Part shown: positions 23,504-36,375 of the stretch, piece after piece
How positions within the stretch are numbered: position 1 is the first letter of the stretch
Layout: the number at the start of each line of letters is the position of its first letter
NCBI GenBank assembly: GCA_963921825.1
Contig: OY997592.1
Location: 27,693,730 to 27,757,729 of the forward strand
Source: Erodium maritimum
Taxonomy: Eukaryota > Streptophyta > Magnoliopsida > Geraniales > Geraniaceae
Direction: 5' to 3'
DNA: 64,000 bases
The notes under the pieces: model-generated
Database searches by the model: none
Seen by the model: only the letters and a program-made list of their open reading frames with translations
Told to the model about the DNA's origin: nothing
Made by a program: the position numbers and the translations under genes

Positions 23504-25231
23504 AATAGAACCATAGATCGAGATAGATCACACTCGATGTGTCCATAGTTAACAAAGCTTCACTAGAAGCGACTAGTATGAAAGATGGCTCTTTATGGCT
23601 TACGTTCAGTTAGTCATTGGAATGGGATTCCGGAGTCATATCATAGATATCATGTGGGACATGATATTGGATGATTCGCCCTGAACATGTGCCATAGATG
23701 AAGTCATGAACATATCCAGTGTCATAGCTTGTCATGTATCCTTAGACCAAGGAGTCTTTGTGATGGCTATGTAGTCAACAACTGAGTTTGACCTGAGCCT
23801 AACGTTGTCCGTAACAGGGCTTCCATAACGGCCAGGATTGGCTTGGGGACAGGCTACACGAGTGACACGAAAGACGGCTAAGGGATTTATCCCTCATACT
23901 GAGGTATGGGAAAGATATCGGTTCTCGGCCGCTTGATCGAGAGTGACTAGAAGAATAGCATGGCCATGCACATGATACTGGCCATGCACATGATATTGGG
24001 TATCATATATTCAGTCATCTCACATATCAAGGAAAAATGATTGAGAATAATAAGGATGACAGCTCTATGCCTTATCTTTATCAGGATATCGGAGATAAAA
24101 GGATAGTGACATAGACGACGGAAAGGTTAGAATCGACAGGGTCGATTCGTTATGTAGTGTCAGGCAATACTAAAGTCTCGTTAGTTGCCACTTAAATAAG
24201 ATCAAGTAAAGTGGGATTTTACGTTGATCTATTGACATGCATAAACCTAAGGGTCACACCGGAGGGTGAAACTCATTGACACATTTATGGAGACTGGCCA
24301 AAAGGGAGTTGTCTCGGGACCTGAGCAAAACTGGGTTTTGGGTCATGTGCCCATAAGTGAATAGGACTTTACGGATCAAGACAAGGCTTGGATTCTTGGG
24401 ATTGATCGCGTCGGATAATGTTGGACATTTCCGGTATGGAAGGCTTGGAGGCGATGAGCGAATCACGAGACCTCGTTGGAAATGACCACAGACCATGTTC
24501 CAAGAGGCCCATGAAGGCCCATGCAACCAAGGCCCATGGAACTAAATTATCAAGTCTTGATTAATTAGTACTAAGTAAGCAACACAAGGATTAAGGTGTT
24601 GGTGATTCACCACCTAACCCCATCTTGTCTAGCCATACTTTGTCCTATTTACACCTTACTTGTCACCATACTTGTCCCATGCTTTTAGTTTGACAAGTAT
24701 GAGGTTTGTTATGTATGGCGTGAATTACCAGCGAGAAGATCCTCGCCAGCGAACCTTGCCAGCGACGTCCCCGCCAGCTCCCAGCCACCTCCCCGCCAGC
24801 TCCCAGCCACCTCCCCGCCAGCTCCTCGCCGGCGTTTTCTCCCCGCCAGCGCCATAACGCCTCCGACTGTGGATGCTCTAAGTCATCTTTTTTCAACATA
24901 TCAAATACAAGACAAGAATAGGAAACACAAGTTTCTCTCCCTCCCCTCCCCAATTTTGGCCTAGGCAAGTTTTCATCTCCATTTTGTGTTCTTGAGTCCT
25001 CAAAGAGAAGAACTACGTGGCTTTGATTCCCATGTGGATACGTAGGCGTCTTAGAGACTCAAGCCAAATCATTCGTTACTCGGTGTTCTTGTTTTGGTAA
25101 GAAATAGTGCTGATTTTTTATCTTGTGAATCCATTCTTTGTTAGTTGTTTCATGGTTTTAATCGTCTCTTGGTTTTCATTGATTTTTCGCTGCGAGTTGG
25201 TTCATCTCCAACCCTACGTTGAGACCCAACA
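23504..25231 (+). repeat. 3' LTR of copia-B, missing its first ~130 bp
   Basis: Starts inside the LTR at aatagaaccatagatcgag and runs to the GACCCAACA end. The missing LTR start and the missing RT/RNase H form one deletion. An 18-21 bp duplication (ggccatgcacatgatact) is seen at about 23960-24000, and a GC-rich insert lies at about 24718-24881. Confidence 0.88.
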
Positions 25232-25296
25232 ACACTATCATGGAGAAATGCAGCAATGAAGAAATTGTTGTTGCGGCAGCTTAAAACTCTAAGGAT

Positions 25297-25905
25297 GTGT
25301 TGCTACTGTCCATCAATAGTCCGATTGAAAATTTGGTACTTAATTTGGGAGCGTCCTTCCATACCACTCCGAGCCAAGAAGCAATGGAGAACTATATGGC
25401 TTGGGATCTTGGAAAGGTTTATCTAGCCGATGGGTTGCCTCTACCCATTGTCGGTCACAGAGACATTACCTTGAAGATGTCGAACGGACGCAAATGGAAG
25501 ATAAAGAAGGTGATACATGTGCTGAAGCTGAAACGGAATCTGGTTTCTGTTGGTCAACTTTATGATGAAGGTCACACAGTTACCTTTGTCCAAGGTTAGT
25601 GGAAAGTGGCAAAAGCATACATGGTGGTTGCTCGTGGTTAGAAAACTGGAACCCTTTACATGACGATAAGCTGCCCCGACTCAACAGGTGTTATTGACTA
25701 TGCTCAAAAGACTGAGTTGTGGGATCAAAAACTTGGACACATGAGCAAGAAAGGTATGAAGATTCTGGTCAAAAATGGAAAGATTTTCGAGTTGAAACCG
25801 GTGAATCACCATTTGTGTGAGAGTTGTGTGCTTGGGAAACAAAAGAGAGTGAGTTTCTCAAGTGGAGGAAAAGAGGTGATCTATAAAGATAAGCTGCAAC
25901 AGAAT
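25297..25905 (+). pseudogene. copia-A protease and GAG-pre-integrase relic
   Basis: The region reads SPIENLVLNLGASFHTTP, where the usual D-S-G of the copia protease has become N-L-G, so the active site is lost. Next come KVIHVLKLKRNLVSVGQL and the GAG-pre-integrase part (LWDQKLGHMSKKGMKIL, CESCVLGKQKRVSF). In-frame stops lie near 25598 and 25641. After about 25880 the frame jumps straight to the acidic linker before RT, so the integrase core is deleted. Confidence 0.85.
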
Positions 25906-26206
25906 CCGGAGAGTCCGAGAATGAAAAACAGCTATGGTTGACTTGAGAGAGATTCCTACACACGAACTAGAGTAGGATATGTCGAAAGAAGAAGAACTAG
26001 AAGTTCAAGAAAAAATTCAATAAGATAGCGACCCAGAAGTCGAAGAACAAACATCGACCACCACCGTACGCTGATCTTCGCATACAAGAAGGCAGACATA
26101 GAGGTTCTCGCCGTCGCTGGACTTCATCTTTCTTACCAATAGAGGAGAGCATGAATGCTATGATGAAGTAAAGAATATTGAGGAATCAATTAAGTAGGAG
26201 CTGGCA

Positions 26207-27685
26207 ATGAAGGATGAGATGGACTCACTATTGTCAAACCGAACCTGGGAGCTAGCTGAGCTTCCAGCTAACAAGAAAGCATTGGAAAACAAGTGGGTCT
26301 ACCGAATTAAAGAAGAGAACGATGGAAGAAATCGCTACAAAGAGCGGCTTGTTGTCAAGGGCTTTCAACAGAAGGAAGACATTGACTACACCGAGATTTT
26401 CTCCCCAGTTGTTAAGTTGGTGACTATTTGAATAGTTCTTGGCCTAGTGGCAAAATATGATCTACACCTTCAACAGATGGACGTGAAGACTGCTTTCCTT
26501 CACGGTGAGTTAGAAGAAGAGATCTACATAAGACAACTAGAGGGTTTGTATGTAAAATGCAATGAGAAGATGGTGTGCAAGCTCTAAAAAAGTTTGTATT
26601 GTTTAAAGAGAGCTCCAAGTAAGTGGTATAAGAAGTTTGGCAGCTTTATGAAAAAAGCCGAGTTCATGAGATGTGAGGCAGATCATTCTTACTACCTCAA
26701 GAGACTTGGGAATTCATACTTGATGTTGTTTTATGTTGATGACATGTTAATAGAAGGTGCAGATCTTACAAAGATTGAGAAGTTAAAGAAGAAGTTGTCG
26801 AAGGAGTTTGAGATGAAGGATCTTGGGGCTGCAAATCAAATCCTCAGGATGAGGATTACATGGAGCAAAGGAGGGCTGAAACTATCATAAGAAGATTATG
26901 TGAAGAAGGTCGACAAAAGGTTCAACATGGACGATGCCAAGTTTGTTGGAACTCCCTTAGTGAATCACTTCCAGTTATCTAAAGTGACTCACCCGTGACA
27001 GAAGAGGACAGGGCGTACACGGATAAGATTCCATACGCTCGACTATTGGAAGTCTTATGTACGCGATCGTATGCACGAGACCAAAAATTGCACATGTAGT
27101 GGGAGTTGTGAGCCGATTTATAGTGATCCGAGCAAACAACATTGGGAAGTCATGAACTGGATTTTCAGGTACCTTAAAGGAAGCGAAAGTATGGAATTGT
27201 GCTTCCGAAAGTCCTATTTGGGGCTTGAAGGGTTTGTTGACGCACACTACGGTGGTGACATCGATAGTAGAAAGAGAACGTCCGGTTATGTCTAGACATT
27301 CGGAGGTACTGCAATCAGTTGATTTTCAAGGTTGCAAAAGATTGTTGCTCTTTCTACCTGTAAAGCTGATTATGTGTCCGTGAAGGAGGCTACGAAGGAG
27401 ATGATTTGGCTTCAGTCGTTTCTACAAAAGGTGGGGCATAATCACGAGGGAAATGTTATTCATTGCGACAGCTAGAGCGCCATTCATTTGAAAAAAAAAC
27501 CGGTGTACCATGCTCGAACAAAGCATATACAACTTCGTTACAACTTCATCAAAGAGTCTTTGGAGAATGAGATGATGATCCTTAAGAAGATTGTTGGAAA
27601 TGAGAATCATGCGGACATGTTTACGAAAGCCGTGCCAAATGAGAAGCTGAAGTTGTGTGCAACTTCAGTGGGCTTAGCTGAGTGA
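26207..27685 (+). pseudogene. copia-A reverse transcriptase and RNase H relic
   Basis: RT motifs in order: [59 protein letters not shown] and the catalytic FYVDDML at about 26730. RNase H pieces follow (LEGFVDAHYGGD, RKRTSGYV, ALSTCKADYV, HIQLRYNFIKE, ADMFTKAVP). At least eight stops or shifts break it (e.g. near 26431, 26587, 26888, 27295, 27474). Unlike copia-C it keeps its YVDD box. Confidence 0.9.
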
Positions 27686-27751
27686 AGAGTTGAGCCACCA
27701 CTTGTAAATGCTTGAAGACAGGTGATCGAGATTAGTCTTCAAGTGGGAGAT

Positions 27752-28259
27752 TGTTAGGCTGTGAAGCCTAATAGGCCTCGTGGGATAAGGATAAGAGGTA
27801 TCCATGATAAGGATAAGAACTATCCACGATAGGGATAAGAAGTATCCAAGATAAAGATAAGAACTATCTAGGATAAGGATAAGAACTATCCAGGATAAGG
27901 ATAAGTGCCCAAGATAAGGATAGAGATAGAATCCCTTTGTTGTTATCCAAGATCGTAGTGATCTCTTGGCTAGAGTATTATAAATAGAGGCCGAACCCCT
28001 CAGTTGTAACTACACCAATTAGTAGCCATTGTATGGTGTGTAGCATGAGTCAGAAAGCACAGTATCAGGCGTAACAGGTAGAAGAGAGAGAATAGAGTGT
28101 GTAATCCATTGGAGATTATAGTGAAAAGCTTCATAGACGGCAACTGGACTTAGCTCCTATATTTAGAGTGAACCAGTATAAACTCTGGTGTCCATTTCTT
28201 TTGTCGTTAATTTTTGTTTCATCGTTCTTTAATATAGGAATTTGGTTTAATTCCTTTCA
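27752..28259 (+). repeat. 3' LTR of copia-A
   Basis: Begins TGTTAGGCTGTGAAGCC after the purine stretch aagtgggagatt and ends ttcctttca before the CAATA duplication. It contains a shorter GATAAG minisatellite (27778-27925) and a TATA-like tattataaatag at about 27977, the probable promoter region. Confidence 0.9.
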
Positions 28260-28264
28260 CAATA

Positions 28265-28595
28265 TTCCTACGGTTGGGAGATTATTGAAAAGTCGTAGGA
28301 GGAGCTCTTCTCTTTTGTTGACTAGAGAGACAACCTGAGGTCATGTAGTGATGTTTAAATGTTCACGTTATGTGCCAATGGTGGTCCTTTAAAAGGCTTT
28401 ATTTCGTTATTTTTGTTTTGGTTTATAATTGTTTTGGTCCATTGATGTTTAGTTTTGTTTCAGGGTTTTTTATTGGCAGTGTCTAGTTTTTATGGGAGGG
28501 GTTTGTACGCAAGCCTTTTTTTTCTCTTTTTGGGAGGCATAGGCTATTCAACTAAATTCTTTTGTTGATCAAATAAAAACACATGACTGTCTATT
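28265..28595 (+). other. LINE-like 3' tail, host of copia-A
   Basis: Rejoined with the sequence left of 5070, this gives a T-rich stretch ending aaattcttttgttgatcaaataaaaa, the style of plant L1 3' ends. No protein domain could be identified with confidence on either side, so the element identity is tentative. Confidence 0.35.
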
Positions 28596-29198
28596 TAATG
28601 TATATTGTTGATAACTTTATATTTCTTGTAAATGCACATCCACTTTTAAAAGAGATTTGGAAAAAGATTATAATAGTTGATATGTCGGGATTCTTTTTGT
28701 ACTGTTCAAAATGGTTGCGGCCAATAAGATGCAGAGAAGGAGTTGCTCCTTGTTGAGTACCTTTGTTGCTTGTTGCTGGTTGGTAGTTAGATTTGGGTCA
28801 TTAGACTTTTGTACACCTTCTGTTGGGTATTGTTTGACTAACGTTTGTAATCAGGTTCTTATACCATTTATTTGTTAGTTTAAAGTGTTGTAGTCAACAT
28901 GTTCTTATTATGTGTAAGGGTTTCATCCCCGGTCTTTGTTTTCCGTTCGAAAATGAGGACTAATAAATATGTGTATGTTTGCTTTATGGAAAAAAGACCC
29001 TGTTGTTTCGAACACCCCGCTAGATTCTTGCAGGGGAAACGACGATAATCAAACAACCACATATAATAAGCGCGAGATTTGAAACATTATTCGGATGCAA
29101 GAAATATATCAGAAAACAAAGGAAATGTTGAGAATAAAAACATGAATGCAGTATCTAATTAAGAGGGTGGAAGCAGAAGTAGTAATGGATGTTGGTAT
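28596..29198. other. 3' flank of the ALDH gene
   Basis: AT-rich with no recognisable gene. It should contain the 3' UTR and polyadenylation region of the gene on the minus strand. No further feature is supported. Confidence 0.5.
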
Positions 29199-31279
<2,081 letters not shown>

Positions 31280-31422
31280 ACCAAGAGATCCACACTTATA
31301 CTTTGCTTTTCGATTGTCTTACACCTACATCTACCACTGTCACCACTGTCACCCTTACTTATAATAAACATTTAGAAACACCCATTTTCCAAAATTATTA
31401 AAACAAATCAAGTTGTATTATT
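31280..31422 (-). promoter_or_regulatory. Remaining proximal promoter and 5' UTR of the ALDH gene
   Basis: Only about 143 bp separates the start codon from the retroposon duplication at 31423. A TATA-like tattataag on the minus strand (about 31358-31366) lies some 80 bp upstream of the ATG. A doubled ggtgacagt motif sits between. Assignment is by position only. Confidence 0.4.
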
Positions 31423-31440
31423 AAATATAAATGACAGAGA

Positions 31441-32460
31441 AAAAGCTTGAGACAGAGAAAAACGAGGAGTGCCCTCTCTTTAGGAGCTCTACTAGGGTTT
31501 TGAGCGTCTGCTACCGTATGCACCACTATAACTATGGACATAGTAATTGTCATAGCCTATGCCATGATTCTTCTTTTCTTCTCTATCCACCATCCCCTCG
31601 ACACATCCCTTCTGAGTCATGCACGAGTTTTCTCTGCTAGGGTTTCTCTCGGGCTACCGCTAGCCTCCGCGCCGTGTACTCTCCCCCACCACCACCGATG
31701 CATCTACCGATCCTGTTCGGTCGCCTCTCTGCATTCCCTATGGTTGTCGTCTGGCTCACCTCGGCGTCAACCAATCTTCAAGCCACCTGAAGCCGCCGAC
31801 GCCTTTGTAGCCGCTGCCGCCGCCCCTGCCGCACGCCTGATTCCGCCGCCTCGGGTGTTTCCGTCTCTACAGCCGTCATGCCTGATGCTGCCGCCGCCAC
31901 TCTTGAAGCCGCCACCGTCGGCGCCGCTTCTGATCTTGTCGCCGTCTTGGATGCCGACGCCATCTCTAGAGTCGCCCCTGAAGTTGCCGCCGCTGGATCT
32001 GCAGCCGCAGTCGGCGCGTCCATCTCCCTGCCCTCCACTACTGCAACCGTCTCTACCCTTTTCACGATTATGGATCTGACAAATCGAAAGGGTGTTTTTT
32101 ATTTTCTTATTTGAGATTGTCTTTGCAGGTTTAATGTCTGTCGAACCTGACAAATGCATCAGGGACTAGACCTGGGAGGAGTCCATGTATGATGTGCTGC
32201 CTCCCTCCATCGCTTTTACTGTTGAGGTCCATCGAGATCTCCGGTCTTTTGGTCTCTCCATTCGACTTCTTTCTTTACCCGTGAGGCATCAAAATATCGT
32301 CAAATGACAGTTCTAATATGAAAAGGCTCAGTGAACCAGTGTTCATTCATACTGACCTTATTGTGGTCGAGGAGTGGTTGAGCAGCATGTTCCTCGATTC
32401 ACAACAATGTACCTGATTATCAAAATATAGCAATAAAATTTCTGCACCTTTCGCTCAAAA
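31441..32460 (+). mobile_element. 1-kb retroposon (LINE-like, no ORF2) upstream of ALDH
   Basis: Flanked by an imperfect 16-18 bp duplication: aaatataaatgacagaga (31423-31440) and aaatataaatgatagaaa (32461 onward). The right end is cctttcgctc followed by an A tract, as in plant L1 tails (caataaaatttctgcacctttcgctc). The 5' part is GC-rich with alanine/proline-coding low complexity. No reverse transcriptase or known protein is present. It could be an internally deleted LINE, a SINE-like element or a processed transcript. Confidence 0.6.
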
Positions 32461-32478
32461 AAATATAAATGATAGAAA

Positions 32479-33177
32479 ATAAATAATTTCATCTTCTATT
32501 TTTCAGGAATAAAAATTACCTTTTAAAGTTCTGGTTTTGAAATTTAGACAAAACTTTTAATCTTACACTCTCCTCTTATGAAACTTAGGTAAGCATGATT
32601 TCAGTATCCTTTTATATTTTTCACATTAATGGGAGAATTTTTACCATTTTCTATACCATAAACCAAATATATAACTATTGTCCTAATTTACTGTTTTGAA
32701 ATATATTTGAAATATATGCGGAATTATTTTTAAGTGCATGTATTATGGAAAGATTCGTATTAAGGACTCGTATGTTGATTATACAAAATAGTTAGTCCGA
32801 GCCCCTGAATTTGACTATGTTCTACTGTGATGAGACTCGGGTTGGGACTTGTATTTTCACTGGATGTTGTTGACTAGATGTTGAATTGATATTTTACTGA
32901 ATTTATTAAATTTTTTACTAAAACAGTAATTATTATAGAAATTTGAAATAAATTTGACTACAATAAATAATAATAAATTAAATTAAAATAAATAGTCTCG
33001 GAATAATAACCGTTAGTGTTTCAAAGAATATATATAGTAAAGGTTAGCATTTCAAAATAAAATAACTAGATGAGTTGAAAATTTATTTTTATTCATCCTG
33101 ATTAATAGCACCCAGTACACATTTGACAAGACAATTTTTATATATAAAAAGCTTTCTCACTCATCGTCGGAATGGTA
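32479..33177. other. AT-rich intergenic stretch
   Basis: Very AT-rich, with no supported ORF or repeat boundary. Confidence 0.5.
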
Positions 33178-34496
33178 TTACGCTCCAAACCGACACCAAA
33201 TGTGCCCAATAAGGTCATTTTTGAGTTGTGGGTGAGACAAATCATTTATCACACTGAGTCGAGTAGCCAAGCATTGTTGGTAGGCCAATGGCCCTCCCTA
33301 GTATCATCGTTCTGGTGGTGTCCAATCTAATATTTCTGGTGGGGCATCGTAATACAAGTCGTCGTCTCCTACATCGTACCGATCGTGTTAGTCCTCTATA
33401 ATCATGTTGTGTAGAATGATAGAAGTGTGCATGATATCAGCTAAAGTATGTCTGCTCCAAACACGAGCTGGTCGGATATTATGTGCCACCGTGTTTCGAG
33501 GACTTCATAAGCACTCTCAATATCTTGTCGACAACCTTCTTGAACTTTAGCAAACAACTTATGTTTATGTGTATTGGGATGGTGAATCAACTTCACGAAC
33601 CAAATCCATGGGGTGTAAATTTTGTCAACTAAATAATAAGTTTGGTTGTAGCGATTCGCGTTGATCTCGTACTCCACGGAAAACTCACAGCCATGAAAAG
33701 CATTGTGGAATAAGTGGTTGGCGTTTAGGACGTTGATGTGGTTGTTCGAACTAGACAGCCAAAAAATGAATGCCAAATTCACAAATCACGGGACGCTATA
33801 GCTTCCAGAATAATGGTTGGGTAGTCATGGTGATCTCCCCGACCAAAGGCTCTTTGCAATGCGAGGTTGGGAAATTCTTCCACTCTTAATGTATGAAATC
33901 AAGACTCCCAATCAAATTGGAGAACCCTCAGTTCTACCCCGCTTCGAGTAATCGGGTCGAGTCCTTCGGTGTTGGTTTACACTCGTACTCAGGCGTGAAT
34001 ACCTGCACAACGGTCGTGCACAACCGGCGTAAACATTCCAGTATGATACTTACACCAAGTCGTAGGGATCCATCCAACGAATCGGTCGAGCACCCATACG
34101 CAAGCATTTCTATAACGGAGGTGCACTTTTGTTGTGTTGATAAGCACAAGCGTCCGACAGCGTCCCACTTCTAAAAGAAGTAATCGTCACGCTCCGCTAC
34201 CTTCTCCATCACCCGTTAAAAAAGTGGTCAGCATATATGGAATCGACGCATAAACATATCGGGCCCGTACGTGGGTTGCTCGACAAAATAATCCTGCATC
34301 AGTCGGTCGTGGGCTTCGAGACTACCTCTGTTAATCTCTCGTCGGGAAGGTCCCCATGTTCTATCATTTTCCTCATTGCGTTGATCATTGGCATTGTTCC
34401 CTCTATAATTCTATCAACCCTTCGTCGGAGCAGTTATTCCACTGCACGAATGTTGGCTTTCAACTCCTCCATAGATGGAAACTTGTCGTCAGACAT
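33178..34496 (-). pseudogene. PIF/Harbinger transposase relic (ALP1/HARBI1-like)
   Basis: On the minus strand the reading begins MSDDKFPSMEELKANIRAVE and passes through the conserved CTSVIEMLAYGCSTDSLD and GVSIILECLRRLCTTVVQVF helices. It continues to a DDE-type nuclease region (SSSNNHINVLNANHLF, YYLVDKIYTPWIWFVKLI, RQDIESAYEVLETRW) and ends with IILHNMIIED, DDDLYYDAPPE and LKNDLIGHIW near 33200. Several stops and shifts break it. The conserved N-D-I-N-V-L site reads N-H-I-N-V-L, which removes a probable catalytic aspartate. Length (about 1.3 kb) fits the family. It would have cut and pasted DNA at TTA-type targets. Confidence 0.88.
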
Positions 34497-34985
34497 TTTG
34501 TATCGTAATTTATGAGAGAAAGTTGAGAGAAATGTTGGTGTTTTGATGAATGAGATGGAGTGTATTTGTAAATGAAATTTTGGGTTATTTTAGATTAAAA
34601 TATGATATTTTGTATTAAAAAAATTATACTTGTTACCGACCATTGTCCAACAGTCGTTTTTTTCAACCGAAACGACCACGTGGCACTACCTCATTGGTTG
34701 GGGAACGACTCGCGGTGCGTAAACCAACGATCCTGTATAGCGGTTCGCGGGCCGCACCTCCGACCCATTGATGGGTGGTACCGTAAAAAATACGCACCAC
34801 AACACATGACTCGTGATACCGACCCACTAAATAATAGGTTCCAAATTATGGATTACTGTCTAAGTCAATACGTTGTACATGGTCTGATAATGTAAATAAT
34901 GATCACACCAAAACACGAGAAAAAAGGAAAACTATCAATTATTGATGTGAAAGCGTTCGACTGTCTAATTTTAGGTAACTACGAG
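34497..34985 (-). other. 5' non-coding end of the Harbinger relic
   Basis: On the minus strand, GC-rich sequence containing ccaatgaggtagtgccacgtgg is followed by an AT tract and an untranslated leader running to the transposase start. The layout parallels that of the units at 34990-35690, supporting one superfamily. Terminal inverted repeats could not be fixed. Confidence 0.5.
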
Positions 34986-34989
34986 CATG

Positions 34990-35690
34990 AAAAACGGGCC
35001 GGACCGTGTTGCGTCCCACGGCCCGGCTCGCTTTTTTGCGGGATGCAGGACGCGAGCCGTCCCCTTGTGGGACGGCTATTACGCGTCCCGCAAAAACGCG
35101 GGCCGGGCCGAGTCTCGCGTCCCATGTCCGACGGCCAGTCAATGGCAGGCCGCCACGCGTCCTATTTTTTTTTAATACCAAAAATCAGATTTAGCTAAAT
35201 ATGATTGGTCCACTCACAATACGAGTTCTATACAGAACTCAACATTGTAAAACACAGCTTATTTTGAGGCTTGAGTCCAATTATTTTGTATGTTCAGCAT
35301 CCAAGCCTCACATCCAAGCCCTTCCACAACAGGCCGACCCGTGTTGTGTCTCGCGGCCCGGCTAACGTTTTTGTGGGACGCAGGACGCGAGTCGTCCCAT
35401 TGTGGGACGGCTTTTATGCGTCTTGCAAAAACGTGGGCTGGGCCGAGTCCCGCAAACCCAGGACGGGACGAGGCCCGCGTCCCTCGTCTCATGTCCGAAG
35501 GCCAGCCAATGGCAGGCCGCCACGCATCCTATTTTTTTTAATACGAAAAATCAGATTTAACTAAATATGATTGATACAGTCACAATACGAGACCCTATAT
35601 AAGACTCACAATTGTAAAATACAACTTATTTTGAGTCCTGAGTTCCTCTATTTTATACCATCAACATCCAAATGTCACATCCAAGACCTT
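34990..35690 (+). mobile_element. Two tandem Harbinger-like 5' ends
   Basis: Two direct copies, offset about 335-356 bp, each hold a GC-rich half (gtgttgYgtcYcRcggcccgg, a gggacgg hairpin-like core, ccaatggcaggccgccacgc), then an AT tract (atttaRctaaatatgattg), then an untranslated start (cacaatacgag, tata-like ccctatataagactc in copy 2, attgtaaaayacarcttattttgag). No transposase follows. The organisation mirrors the 5' end of the relic on its left but in the opposite orientation, so these may be MITE-like or truncated copies. Confidence 0.55.
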
Positions 35691-36126
35691 CTACTGTAAA
35701 GACTCTAATTGCTAGTTTTTGTGAGGACTTTTGTAAATTGCCCAACATGCATTATTAGTACGAATTACCCACAAAACAAACTAATTGACATTCATATGTT
35801 GTGACACGAAATTCGAGGCTTATATAAAGGGGTTTGTTTGCAAATGTATTTGCCATTACTGTACGTCTGTACCTGTTTCATTTTATTTATTGGTTTCAGA
35901 AAAATATCTTATACGTTCAGAATTAATGACATGAAATTTCGGGCCTGTCTGAAGGAGTTTGTTTTGATATTGGGAAAGTTATTACATGTGTTATACTTCA
36001 TTCAAGGTTGAACTTCTTACCACATTTATTTTTTAACGAAAACAGTTTTTACTTATTTTTTATCAGCAAAAACAAATTTAAATTTAAACCTCTTTAGAGG
36101 GTAGAAAGAAGTATAACACATATCCA
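35691..36126. other. AT-rich stretch without a recognised gene
   Basis: Holds two similar phrases about 110 bp apart (tgacacgaaattcgaggcttatataaaggggtttgttt and tgacatgaaatttcgggcctgtctgaaggagtttgttt, quoted in part: gaggcttatataaaggggtt, gggcctgtctgaaggagttt), suggesting an old small duplication. Confidence 0.45.
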
Positions 36127-36320
36127 ACTACAGATCAAGCAAAAACCCATGTTCCCGGTATACGGTCTCAAAAACGGTTTCAAAAATAAAAACATTAGCC
36201 CTAGCCGCCGCCCTCTTTGAGCTCCCCGTTTTTCTTGCCGGCGATGCCATGGTCTTCGTCCATGGACGTTGCCGGTAGGTCCCCGTGATCTTCTGCTCCG
36301 TTTCCCCCGGTTTCAACCCC

Positions 36321-36348
36321 CTCCCCCCCCCCTCCCCAACCCCCCATA
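36321..36348 (-). repeat. C-tract with G-quadruplex potential
   Basis: Runs of five, ten, four and six C separated by one or two bases, so the minus strand has four or more G-runs of at least four. Confidence 0.7.
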
Positions 36349-36375
36349 CCCACCTTTTTCCCCCTCTGTTCTTAG

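Larger units (their letters stand above)
11930..25231 (+). mobile_element. copia-B: nested Ty1/copia element inserted in copia-A
   Basis: It begins TGTTAGTCTTAG and ends GACCCAACA, flanked by ACACT (11925-11929 and 25232-25236). It has a 5' LTR (11930-16964), a primer site, a long leader, gag-protease-integrase relics and a truncated 3' LTR (23504-25231). Three solo LTRs are inserted in it: gypsy at 12588-15827, copia at 17953-19633 and copia at 20398-21545. A deletion joins the early reverse transcriptase directly to the inside of the 3' LTR at 23503/23504, so most of the RT and all of the RNase H are gone. It is the same family as copia-C (47763-56139). Confidence 0.92.
5075..28259 (+). mobile_element. 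copia-A: nested Ty1/copia retrotransposon, defective
   Basis: A 5' LTR (5075-11042, split by a LINE), primer site, gag, protease, a GAG-pre-integrase remnant, reverse transcriptase, RNase H and a 3' LTR (27752-28259) occur in copia order on the plus strand. The flanking TSD is CAATA. The body is interrupted by copia-B after 11929 and resumes at 25237. The coding part carries many stops and frameshifts, and the integrase core is missing. The protein style resembles the TNT1-94 group. It is the oldest layer of the left nest, since it hosts all the others. Confidence 0.9.

Noticed and set aside
31534..32079. 181-codon ORF rich in Pro, Ser and Ala upstream of the ALDH gene
   Set aside because: Low-complexity GC-rich sequence that is open in both strands, inside a retroposon with its own duplication; no known domain.
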